This document shows positions 1-10,478 of a stretch of DNA of 64,000 bases, piece after piece (position 1 is the stretch's first letter; each line of letters starts with the position of its first letter). The translations under genes were made by a program, and so were the position numbers. Under the pieces are notes generated by a model that saw nothing but the letters and a program-made list of their open reading frames with translations, was not told the origin of the DNA and did no database searches. The DNA is taken from positions 20,892,898-20,956,897 of the forward strand of contig NC_092577.1 in the NCBI RefSeq assembly GCF_037975245.1, read 5' to 3'. This stretch comes from Apostichopus japonicus. Its lineage: Eukaryota; Echinodermata; Holothuroidea; Aspidochirotida; Stichopodidae.

Positions 1-1589
1 AACACGCAGAATCTGTTGCGGGTGTGAGTCAAGGCTCCACTGTTGAAATAACAAATGTAGAGGTCGACATATTCAATGAAAGACACCAATTAAAAACAGC
101 CTCGCTCTCTGCAGTAAAGGTATGCATTATGCTCATATGCAATTGTGCCCAAGCCTTCAACATGAAAGGTTAGCTCTGTGTTTCATACTTCTTCTTCGTA
201 TAAATGATTTTCTTTTCTGTAATGAAAAATTGATTCCAACCGGATATATTGGCTGAATTTCATGTACTATCCAACAAAATCTGGTTCTCACCGTCCAAAA
301 AATTGGATACATGCATCCCTAGTAGTTTGTCTTATAATTAGTGACCTTAAAATCTCCTAATTCTCATTTCATATTTTTAAGGAGATTGCATTAATAAAAA
401 GACCAACTCAAAAGATACCTACACCTACCCTTCCCAATAATAATGTAGACACCTTTATTACCTTCTCCAAACACTAGCCCTCTATATAGTCTCACATCAT
501 TTTCGCCATTTTCTTACAGATACTAACCAACCAACAGAGAAGATCTGGGGATTTTGAAATTGTAGGGGTGGACTTAGAAGAGTAAGTTATGCTAACAATT
601 TTTTAAGTTCATTAACAGTTAACGTTCTTTACAGTGTCGCTCCATATCATACTTAAGAGGGTATTTGTGACGACCTACTTGTAAACAAATATCTCAAGAA
701 GTGAGACTTGGACAGTCAACAGGTATGAATAATTTATGCCATACTTGGAGGGTGGGTGTCCCATAATGAGTAAATGAATCATACAGATTATATTGCTGAT
801 GTGATGGATATTAATGAGGTGTTAGGATAAGCCAAACTCAACATTGCAATTACATGTCGTCCACAAGGTGATTTATTAACACCTATTTTGTTTTTGAAAT
901 TGACATGCATATATATGAGGAGGCTGGGCTTAGCCTCATTTTGAAACAGAGCATAGTATGCATGATAACTCAACAAGACAATGATTGATTAATGCCATTC
1001 TTGTCAGGTGGGTGGTCCCTTTTCATTGTACTTCTATTATAACGAAGTAAATTGTGGAAACCTTGTAACAAACACTATAGTTCAACAAGAAGGCATGTAT
1101 TTATTTCATATTTAGTATGAAGGTGGACCAAATTAGGTACAAAATCCTTGTTTTTTTTTATAGTGGAAGACAGTCATATAGGGTCTCCGCCAGTCAAGTA
1201 ATGAGAATCTGTAAACACAATCCAAAGTAAACCTATAGAGATCTCTTATTTATGATGTGAGTGTACTACATAGACGACACGAAAAATTTTGTTCATGTTA
1301 TTTTAGAAGTGGACCAAAATTCACAATAAAACTTCAAGGGGAAAATGGTGAATAAAACAACTATGAGAGTAATATGATAACATAACACATTTTTACCTTA
1401 TTTTTTTTTCATTCTCTTTTTGTCAGAGCCACAAGTTATGTTATAACTGAGTGTGGGAACACGTTTAAGATGTCAAGGTCCATACTGGAGAAATATGACA
1501 TGCCTCCAGATGACCTACTAAATGTGATGCCAGTTAAGTGTCACTTAACGCTGGAGGGAGAAGATATCATGGAACTGGAACTGAAATAG
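1..1589 (+). CDS. 3' end of unidentified spliced gene (three exons)
   Basis: Three consecutive exon-like blocks stay in one reading frame. Exon a covers 1-119, is open in the third frame and ends at a donor (AAAG|GTATGC). Exon b covers 520-581, with acceptor TTTTCTTACAG and donor GTAAGT, and has about 20 open codons. Exon c covers 1427-1589, with acceptor TTTTTGTCAG, and ends in TAG at 1587-1589. Phases fit: exon a ends on a whole codon, exon b leaves two bases, exon c supplies the third. The joined C-terminal part is about 115 residues, hydrophilic, with no membrane segment. I do not recognise the family, so no function is proposed. It is the only candidate host gene in the window; its start lies to the left. 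Introns of about 400 and 845 bp are AT-rich. Alternative: exon b could be spurious, since it is only 62 bp. Confidence 0.5.
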
Positions 1590-3949
1590 TGATGTCCTTT
1601 TATCTTAAGTTGCACATTTATTTTTGTTACTTTCAGATTTCAATCAACACCATAAGTGTTTTTGATATAAAATATCTTCAAACAAACATGAAATCTATAC
1701 GATTCACATTTATATTTGTTATCAACTCTCTAATTTTTTTTTATATAACATTTCTATATAAAATTTTTATCTGCACGTTTCATATAATTTTTGTTATTTT
1801 CAGATTTTAATCAACTCCATAAAGTTTTTCTTTATATGAAATATATTGAAATATAACATTCAATTTATTTTAAGAGATTAATTAACATTTAAGGACATCT
1901 TTGACTTGGCACTTTGTCTGATTTTAGAAAACTTCATTTTTTTGTCATCATTCGATGTCTTGAACGCCACATTTTATTTATTCATTTTTAAGGTTTAATT
2001 CACATTTTAAGATATCGTTGCTTTCTAGTCACTTCACCCAACAACAATTTGGCAGTTGGGCAAAATGGTTGTTGGGCGAAGTGACCTTCCATATCATTAA
2101 TTATAAATTTTGATTCGCCAAATTTTATATCACCTTCTTATCCCTTTTCGTCCTATTAACCAAGGCCATTATCAAGTTTTCATATTTTTTATCATGTTTA
2201 TGACCACCAATTCCTGTTTTTTTTAAGTAATATAAAACCTGTTTTCTTATTCTCTAATTCATTTCTTTCCTAACTTTTTGTACTTGATAATTGAATTCGC
2301 TACTTTTAAATTCATTTCATTCTTTGTCTTGAGTAAATAAACTTCGATAAACCTTGAAAAAGACATTCCTATTATATTTGCGTCTATTAGTAAAATTTCA
2401 TGGTACGATGTTGATGGTTTGTCACGATGGTACTATGTAAGTTTTACCTTCAGGGTGTTCATAAATTCGAGATCGAAGCTCAACTAGGTGTCTTTTGTGG
2501 CCCAGGCCGCGGCCCTATATTCTCAAATTACTTACCGTTTTCAGTGTATGGAAAGTTAAATGAAACTTGGTCACATCGTTCCTCGGATGAAGGTTGTTCA
2601 GAAAATTTAGGTCAAATGTCATTTAGGGGGTTATCGGGGTCAATCTTTGTAATATTTTGAAATATCTCTCCGCTCAAAAATTTGTTGGAATCATATTCAA
2701 AGTTGAACTGAAGATTGTTAGATTGTGTATGAATAAGGTGATACATAATAATTGTCAAAAGTTAATTACAATTAATCCCTATTGCTTAAAACAATCTGGG
2801 CCCTCACCTTTTTCCAAAATCCTTAAATTTGTCTCCCAGACTCTGCAGTGTTGTTTAAATTTGTGGTTTAAGCTCTGCAAAGGCTGTTAGTGGAATTGAA
2901 GAAAATTATGAGTTGTTATTAACTGTTGAACTGTAAGCATGAGAGCCCTATGGTCAATCAGCACTTGCCGATTCTTAGTCTTTGAGCCTGAGGTATGTAG
3001 GCAGTCAGTCCAAATTTTGGGAAGGAGTACTTGTGCTGTGATGTCTGCTCAGGTAAACGGGGAAAGTTAAAGCAGGTCAGTGGTATTGATGGAGAGAATG
3101 GGTAATATAGGATTTAAAGGAGGAAAATAGGAATTATAGCCAGTGGTGTGGCCAGGATTACGTTAACGAAGGGGGAGAGGGGGTATCCCTCATGGGCCCA
3201 TAAGTTTTGTGGGTCCTACATTTTTAGGCTTGAAAAGGTATGAGCTTCTGTACCATTGGTGCTTTAGTTTTTCTAAATTGCACATCCATATCCACCTATG
3301 AAGATATGTTAACAAGAAGGCCCTACACAAAATATACATTTCACGTATCAGAAATACTTTTCAAATAAACACAAAATTAAGCTGATTGATGTCTGGACCT
3401 GATACATCATAAACTATATGACCAAAATGTCCAATAGAGACTGACCAAGATGAATATGCCATAAATAAGAACGTTCTGAATTCTATGACATTACTAAACC
3501 TTTCTTGGCAACAGGCAATAACGTTAATGGCAAGACTCTCAGGTTAAAGTGTAACCCGCAGACACTATTCGTGGCAAACGTAAGTTCCCTATGTGATTTA
3601 CCATAACTGATAATTGTATAAACAAGGCAAAGATATGATATTAATAATCGAAATAAGAAATTCCAGTATTGAGATACTGCATCATTCATGCTCTTGTTGG
3701 TATTTGTACACGTTTTGATGCGCCACCTGTAACGTACGTCGAGTGTACGTAATAGGTGTCATATACAAATGCACGTAACTGTTGAAACAGTCACTTATGC
3801 ATACTTTTCAACAAGTCAAAGTCTTCTTTCCATGTCCATCTTTGTATAATAACACGTGATAAAATTTCTGAATATTTTGGTGATCAAACAACATTATATT
3901 CTATGGAAGAAGTCAACTACCAACATGCTCTTTAACCAATACTTGTTTT
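1590..3949. other. AT-rich intergenic stretch without a recognisable gene
   Basis: Long T-rich tracts and no open frame with protein-like composition. It holds an 18-bp-arm hairpin at 2028-2085 (listed separately). Near 3142 there is a short GTGGCCAGGATTA-type segment followed by G-rich sequence, which resembles the tips of the small palindromic element in the P-element intron at 24182. Confidence 0.5.
2028..2085. repeat. near-perfect hairpin, 18-bp arms
   Basis: The left arm is 2028-2045 and the right arm 2068-2085. They are inverted copies with a single mismatch (A in one, G in the other, which becomes a G-U pair in RNA read from the appropriate strand). The loop is 22 bases. Size and loop resemble a small pre-miRNA-like foldback or a miniature transposon core. 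There is no evidence of processing. Confidence 0.6.
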
Positions 3950-5379
3950 TGGTTCCTTGCTTTAGCAAAAGGAACCTATGCAGTCAGGTGTGTGTGTGTG
4001 TGTATGTGTGTGTGTGTGTGTGTCTGTGACACTTGCTTGGGTACGCTCTATCTCAATAAGGGAATGTTGGATTGAGGCCAAACTTGGACCATAGATCCGC
4101 CATATGGAGAAGGTGTGCCCTATTGTTTTTGGTGCTCACAAAGGTCACCAAAGGTCAGTTACGGTACAAAAACCGAAAATATTAAAACTGCAATAACTCC
4201 CAGTGCCAATGTGCGACAAGGTTGATATTTTGGGACAAGTTGTGAACTGGTTAGGGGAACATTTTCAAACTTAACGCTCATGTGATCCGAGGTCACCAAA
4301 GGTCAATTAATGATAAAAAACTAGTATTTTTGCGATAACTTGAGAACAAATTGTCCGTTAGGGTTGGGAGTTGCTTCAATGTTATCCAATTGTCGACCCG
4401 CATCTGGGTGACCCTTGACCTCAATTTGACCTCCGGTGACCTTTACGTGTTTTTGGGGATTTTTACAGTTTTGATGCTATTTTCAGATGTCAAAGGTACC
4501 TTCTGATCATAAATGTCAATAGGTTGACCCCGTGTGACCTTCGTGTGCGAAGTTATATGGGGTCAAAGTTTTTCGGTCGGAGTTAGGATGGTTGTACAGA
4601 CTTTTCGTTTTGTTTTTTGGAATCAGGAGATTAAACTACATCTGAAACCAAGGTCAAAAGGTCAAAGGTCACATAAGAAAAAATGTGCTTATTTTGGGAG
4701 GAAACGAGCAAAAAAGGAAATGTTTGGTTTTTATGCTAGATTTGGATATCAAAGGTACCTTCCGATCAAAAATGTCAATTGGTTGACACCTGTGTGACCT
4801 TCGTGTGCGAAGTTATACGAGGTCAAAGTTAATTTTCAGACATTTAATGCAACAACTCCCAGTGCCAAGGTGTGACATGGTTGATATTTTTGGACAAGTT
4901 GCAAATGGTATAAGGAAATATTTTCAAACTTAACGGTCATGTGATCCGAGGTCACCAAAGGTCAATTAATGATAATAAACTAGTATTTTGGGGGCAGAAA
5001 ATGGGCAAAGAAAAAATGTTTGAATTTGTATAGTTTGCTCTAATTTAGGTCTCATCAATCAAAAATGTCGATAAGGTGACCCAAGGTGACCTTTGTGTGT
5101 TAAGTTATATGAGGTCAAAGTTAATTTTCAGACATTTAGTATAATAACTCCCAGTGCCAAGGTGTTACGCAGTTGATATTTTGAGACAAGTAGCAAATGG
5201 TGTAGGGGAATATTTTCAAACTTAAGGGTCATGTGATCACATTTTGTGATCACAAAAGTGTTGGCTATAGTGTTGGTTACTTTATGCGTACATGTAGGAC
5301 CACAATTACTTGGACTATTTGAGCCCAATCTTGCTTGATAATATTATGTGTATTGTCATATACCCCAAGCAAGGAACCA
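3950..5379. mobile_element. AGGTCA-rich repeat element, copy 1
   Basis: The element opens with TGGTTCCTTGC at 3950-3960 and closes with its inverse GCAAGGAACCA at 5369-5379, so it may have 11-bp inverted ends. Just inside the left end is a foldback (3951-3976, loop TTTA) followed by a GT microsatellite. The interior holds three imperfect repeats of a segment starting near 4193, 4852 and 5145 (CAATAACTCCCAGTGCCA-like, then TTGATATTTTG, then TCATGTGATC). It contains AGGTCACCAAAGGTCA at 4142-4157, 4290-4305 and 4949-4964, a triple half-site at 4651-4671, and several reversed TGACCT sites between 4409 and 4446. No coding capacity is evident. The family also appears at 7541 and 54490. Confidence 0.7.
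3990..4023. repeat. GT microsatellite
   Basis: A run of GT dinucleotides with one TA interruption, at the left end of the AGGTCA-rich element. GT runs occupy the same relative position in the copies at 7541 and 54490, so the run belongs to the element. Confidence 0.85.
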
Positions 5380-5851
5380 CAGTGCCCTTGGGCTCTTGTT
5401 CTAATTTTGATACACGTTTTCATGTAACACCATTGAAATACACATACAGTTGTATGGATACATGCATCGCGGATGTCATCACACTAGGCAAATTATAATA
5501 ACTTTTGAATTGAAAGTAGGTTTATTACGAACTTACACGTGATCATGTTTTTTTGGGTTCACTTCCTACATAGCTCACCCTTTCTTTGTACCAACGTTCG
5601 TCTTTCTCTAGAATAGATTTATACTAAAGGTGTTATATCCTAATCATAGCTTAAAGGAATTTGGGTTTTCGTTAATCAGGATATATGAAATTTATTTCAA
5701 TAAACACCATTGACTCAATAAAGATATGATTTAAGCACAATCGTTAAAATCATTTTAAGTTAATAGGTCACGGGGGGGGGTTAAAGGTAAACAATTGTTG
5801 GCAAAAATTACTTATCTAATTCGGAATACAAACATGTAAAACATGTAAATT
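5380..5851. other. intergenic, nothing recognised
   Basis: AT-rich sequence with a run of ten G at about 5770. No exon-like open frame with convincing splice sites was seen. Confidence 0.4.
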
Positions 5852-6166
5852 TTAGATCGTACATTTGTTCAGTTTTCCTTTTTTTGTCAATTCAAATCCA
5901 TATAACAATACAGAAGCGAAAGGAAGAACATCTGTTAAAGATTTGTTATTTCTTCCAACACCACTTCTCCATGGCTTCCATTCTTTATGCCAAGATCCAC
6001 GTAACCACTCTAGCGTGAAGGTGTCTGTGTCCCTTTCCAAGACTCTTCCTATATATGGTGTACTGGTAGTGTCTTGTAAGTGCACTGCTGCCAGCTTTCC
6101 GGGCGTTAATCCTGAGAGGTCGTCAACCCGTTCTATCACTTTGTTTGTTTTCCCTTGTCCAGCTAT
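5852..6166 (-). pseudogene. C-terminal exon with a small SH3/chromo-like domain
   Basis: The minus-strand frame is open for about 105 codons to a stop at 5852. There is no ATG at the head of the frame. A possible acceptor (TTGTTCAAG) precedes it near 6167, so it reads as a terminal exon. The residue pattern (PYIGRVLERD, then TLEWLRGSW, a W-rich turn, and at the end SVLLYGFELTKKGKL) has the look of a compact beta-barrel module near the end of transposon-derived proteins in marine invertebrates. That resemblance is from memory and the family is not named. Upstream exons were not found on this strand within 2 kb. It could be a live exon of a distant gene or a transposon remnant. Confidence 0.4.
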
Positions 6167-6184
6167 CGTTATCTTGAACAAGTA

Positions 6185-7540
6185 AATAAGTTATAACTGT
6201 TTTATTGACATTTGAAAAGAAAAAATTTTGGCTTTTGTAACACTGGGGAGGGCAAAGTTCACTTAAAAAAGGGGGGGGGGCAAACAACATACAATATGGA
6301 GACATAATGAATGTAGCATGGCGTCTTAAGCTCTAACAGACGTTTCTTGTGAATAGGATTGGCAGAGCGGGGGGTTCGGAAATGTCAGTGGTACATTTTC
6401 CCCTCAAAATGATGACTTTTTTTTGGACTATTTTTGCCCTTCGATCATGTTAAAGTAGGTAGGCGACCCCCCCCCCCCCTAAAAGAAACTTCTTTCTGTG
6501 GGTTTAAGAACAAAACAGTGATTGTTGGTTGCCATATGCCGCCATTAGGACGCGCGAGAAAAAAGTAAACAAATACATACTGAATGAGAAAAATAAATGA
6601 AAACCAAAATAAATGAAAAAAGATAATGAAATGATTAATAACAAAACCTTTAAGCAACTTCATTGAAGTGGAAATTAAGTTTTCAACCATGCATAGATAA
6701 TAGAAAACAAATTACATGTGAACATTCAATGCGCGCGAAGCTAATGTGACCAGCAAAAATAAATAAAAGTTTTATGAAAAAAGAAAGAATAAGTCAGACA
6801 ATTCGAAAATATAGAAGCTTTCGAAAATGAATATATGCTACCCAAATGCTATCCTCCAAACTGAAAGTTTTCCCCAAACAACTTGTTTTCCGAAACGACT
6901 TTATTTTAAGAGAAAGACAATGTGCGAAATATATAGAAAGCGTTTTCCTCCAGCAAGCCCCCTTCAGAACGGTGCATACATCCACCCCTGTCCATGTCGA
7001 TTTTCCATGTAAAATATACCAACATTACGTGTCGTGGTTTACCAATAGGGCTAGTATATTGTGTGATACATATGAGGTGTTTTTTTCCCTTAAAATTATG
7101 AAATCCCGAAGAAATGACTGCACAAGGTACAAAATTAGAAAAGGTGTGTCAATGAGTTATATGTAATATTTAGTTAGAATAAATCGCACGTTGCTGTCAG
7201 TACATCGTCTGAAAGTAATGATCGAAAGGTGTATAACAAAACACGGAAACGATCGTGAGAAATACGATTATAACGTTGGTTTTGTATTAGAGTGTTTTTT
7301 TTTAGTAAGGCGGGTGGGGTGAATCCTTGGACTATTATAACAATTGCAATCTCATATAGTAGTTTGGTTTGCGATGAAGTTGAGATCATTAAGCTGTGAT
7401 ATAAGTATAGTTTTTCAATGTTAAGCTTGGGGTCAGTTATAATTTTCTTCGCTGAAATGAAATGCGTTCAGTCCCATAGCCCTCTTCTCAGCCCTCTTTT
7501 TATATTAATCGCAGTATCACATGATGTCTTCCTTTCTTTT
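6185..7540. other. intergenic with homopolymer tracts
   Basis: Contains G or C homopolymers near 6270-6280 and 6467-6478 and AT-rich sequence. Open frames here lack protein-like composition. No gene is called. Confidence 0.4.
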
Positions 7541-7640
7541 TGGTTCCTTGCTTTAGCAAAAGGAACCTATGCAGTCAGGTTGGCGTATGTGTGTGTATGT
7601 GTGTGTGTGTGCGTCTGTGACACTTGCTTGGGTATATATG
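7541..7640. repeat. AGGTCA-family repeat, short copy 2 (left end only)
   Basis: Repeats the left end of the 3950 element: the foldback GGTTCCTTGC...GGAACC (7541-7566), GCAGTCAGG, a GT run, and GACACTTGCTTGGGTA. After that the sequence diverges and no AGGTCA array follows. It is a truncated copy or solo end. Confidence 0.7.
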
Positions 7641-8610
7641 CATACAGGCTAGGCCAGTAGTACCAGCCTAGTATGAGTCGCAATAGGCAATGACATTGAT
7701 AGCACTGGGATTCCCCTGTGATAGTGGTCCAAGTTATCGGATAAGGATGGGAGGGGGACAAGTGGGTATGATTGAATGATAGGGTAGGATTTGGGCTGAG
7801 GGGGTGGGAATGGGTCTGGGCGGGTGGTGAGTGGGGGCGTGTTAGACACCTCGTTGGGTCTCAACTTAGTTCACGAACTGAACAGTCTGTTACGCAATGT
7901 TACACATACATCCACGAGGTGAAGGGTACCGTAACATGCTAAAGTCGTGTTCAAGGACTAGACTCAAGCACTCCCCCTCTCCCCACCCCTCCCACCCGCC
8001 CCACCGTTACCCCACCTTATTACAAAAATAACAGGTACTCTATTATTCTCTATTAATACCGACAAGTGTTTGATCCCACACATAACATTCCTCCCAGAAA
8101 TGGTATTTTTTTTATTCGGGATTGGTGGACATGGGTCCGGGCAGCATTCGCTGCACTGGTGGTCCCCGACAATTGACAAGGAAAGCCTGACACACTATAT
8201 CGCGTATTCATTTTCAATGTTTTCCCACAATTTTCCCTGACGAAATAGTATCATTTACCATGACGTAGGTCGTTCCCCCATTGGTGAGGACCCCCCTCCT
8301 TGTTGTGGAAAAATGGTGTATAACAGTCCTTCTGAACTAGCTCGATTGAAGAGCAAATTCATAGTAGGCCAGATAAAAAATGGTAGCTTCCTGTCTCAGC
8401 CCGCACACTTTTTTCGGCCACATGAATTTCTTAGCGTCAAATTTACTGCAAATGCCGTGTACGGTTATAATGTGTGTAGGCTAGTCCGCTAGTGTATGTT
8501 ACAAGTGCCTGTGGCCCAGCTATACCATTATAATCAAGGACAACTGCTGTTGAAGTTGGATTTGTGGTTGGTATTTGGAAATTGATATCAAGTTATTATT
8601 TAAATTTCAG
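7641..8610. other. intergenic, nothing recognised
   Basis: G-rich and C-rich strand-biased segments (about 7740-7850 and 7965-8010) with no supported exon. Confidence 0.35.
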
Positions 8611-9959
8611 AAATGGAGAGGCCAAGGAAGCGACAGCACTGTCAAGGAAGCGGGCTATTATAAGAAGCAGTTGGGAAAGCCTAGGTCTACAAAACTATCG
8701 TGGAAGGAGATTTGTTTGATATTGAGGTATGTATGTGCCACACTCGGCTACACCAATTTTTAAGTTTTTATACCGATTGCAGAATGCAACGTCCTTTCTG
8801 AAATTAAGGAAAATATAATGGAGAGTCTGTTTCTTGTAATGTAGTGAAGTGTAACCCTATTTATGAGAAACGCCGTAACTTGAAATGGCGCATTCTTCAA
8901 TTGTACCCATAGATGACATAAACGGGGGAAGGGTGTAGATAGGGGGACCCGTCCTGCCGAAAATTGTAAAATTCTCAGTGGGGAACCCAATCCCCCCCCC
9001 CATCCCCTAGAAGTGAAAAATAATTTATGCGAAATTTTGAAGCTCGTCGGATTTGAACGAAACTTGGTTGGTGTGGACTACATTGGGTCCCGAGAAAAGT
9101 TGAGGTCTCACCGGAGGTCAAATTTGCATGATTTGTGCAATTTTTTAATTTTCATCCGATTTGAAAGGAACATGGTGGGACTACATTCAGACCAGGCAGA
9201 AATGGGCTAGGGGTCATTTTGAGGCCTCTGTTCATCATCTGAGATCAGTTTATTCAAATCTTCAGAATGTCATATTCCAACATGACCTTGTGTTATTAAG
9301 CAGTAGCCTCTTTCTTAGCACCATGGCCTGGGAGTCTGACAGTAACGCCCTCTGATCGGGGGATATAGTTTTTGCACAGCAAAGACCTGTCTAGTTAGCA
9401 ACTGGTGTTTTATTATTTATTTCAGATCTTAGAAGAAACAGACGATCAAGTGTACATCACCTATCTTGGATGGGATAAGCAGTTTGATCATTGGCTGCCA
9501 AAGACTGATGTAGTAGAGAAGATCCATAATCAAGACACTATATCACTTGGATCATTGCCAGAGAGGTCAGAGCTATTTACCTCCAGACTCAGACTAGATA
9601 TTAAGCGGCAGCTTGTAGGGAGGCGTTAAGGAAGATCCAAAGATTGTTATAGTACGGGACATCGAGAGAGACATTTACGACACGCTGTTCAGTAGCAAGA
9701 AAGTGTGTTTTGCTAAAAACAGCTATTTCAACACCATTCTCGGGGAGTCCTGGATGGAAAGGATAAATGGGAGGGAAGATTGCTGTTATGTAGTCCCTGG
9801 AACTGCCACAGTATGACTACATCACCACAGGCACAGGAGTTTGACATTGCAGGTAGAGAGACACTTCTTGACGCTGGCTATTTCCTAAAATTCCAGTGTG
9901 TTAGAGGAGATGCCACTGAAGAAGAGGTCAAGTCAAATAACTGTCCATGGAAAGACTGA
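8611..9959 (+). pseudogene. decayed two-exon gene with chromo-barrel/Tudor-like segment
   Basis: Exon 1 (8611-8726) has acceptor TTTAAATTTCAG and donor GAG|GTATGT. An ATG at 8613 opens with MERPRKRQ, a nuclear-type start, but two in-frame stops follow before the frame re-enters as EGDLFDIE. That frame ends on a whole codon and joins exon 2 (9426-9959, acceptor TTTATTTCAG) as ILEETDDQVYITYLGWDKQF. The Y-x-G-W-D-x-x-x-D-x-W pattern resembles the chromo-barrel/MBT/Tudor modules of MOF-type and PHF20-type chromatin proteins. Beyond 9627 the likely protein continues in other frames (VRDIERDIYDTLF, then DYITTGTG, then AGRETLLDAGYFLKFQC) to a stop at about 9959, so at least two indels are needed. 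It is best read as a broken copy of a multi-copy, probably transposon-borne, chromatin-reader-like gene. Confidence 0.5.
9013..9215. repeat. two imperfect tandem units
   Basis: A segment around GGATTTGAACGAAACTTGGT (from 9050) recurs around CGATTTGAAAGGAACATGGT (from 9158), each followed by GGACTACATT or a similar string. The first unit also has GGTCTCACCGGAGGTCA, which recalls the half-site-rich repeats at 3950 and 54490. Confidence 0.5.
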
Positions 9960-10478
9960 GACACTGCAACATAGGCCTAGTTACGCTGTATTGCACATTG
10001 GTCCTGTGTATCAGTATCACATCTTGGGTTTTTATTGATGTTCCTACAAAACAGGTGACTGACAGCATATCTGCAAAGAAATCACAATTGTCATGTCAGG
10101 AGTTGTGAAAGGCTATATTTGATGAAATTTGCTTCAAGCAAAATGTATCCCTATCGTTTACTGAGCGAATAGAGAGCCAGATACGCATAAAATCATGTAC
10201 ATTGTATATATAGCAAAATAAAGCAAAGATGGAAAGGGGGACATCAAAAAAACACGTTTGGATCTTAGCTGCAAAAGAATGACAAGTGGAACTTTAAGGT
10301 GAGGAATAATGAATTTGTGCTTTTTACGTGACCCGCCATGCGGGATACAAAACGTCACGGCCAAACGGCACTACCGAACCATCCCATTCTGACAAACGAA
10401 ACTAAGGTCTAGCGAGCCAAAAAAACATACGCCCGCCGACCTGCAGACAAAACGCCCAACCCCCCCCCACTCAAACAT

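Noticed and set aside
1538-1810. Plus-strand 90-codon frame overlapping the end of the left-edge gene
   Set aside because: Different frame from the spliced exon at 1427-1589. Its C-terminal part is Phe/Ile/Tyr-rich translation of AT-rich DNA.
4534-4797. 87-codon frame inside the AGGTCA repeat
   Set aside because: Lies wholly within non-coding repeat modules, with no counterpart frame in the copy at 55000.
5865-6185. Plus-strand 106-codon frame opposite the small SH3/chromo-like exon
   Set aside because: Shadow of the minus-strand exon, which has the protein-like motif pattern.
7418-7761. Frames on both strands around the GT run at 7590
   Set aside because: Produced by the microsatellite of the repeat end; Val-Cys and Thr-His repeats only.
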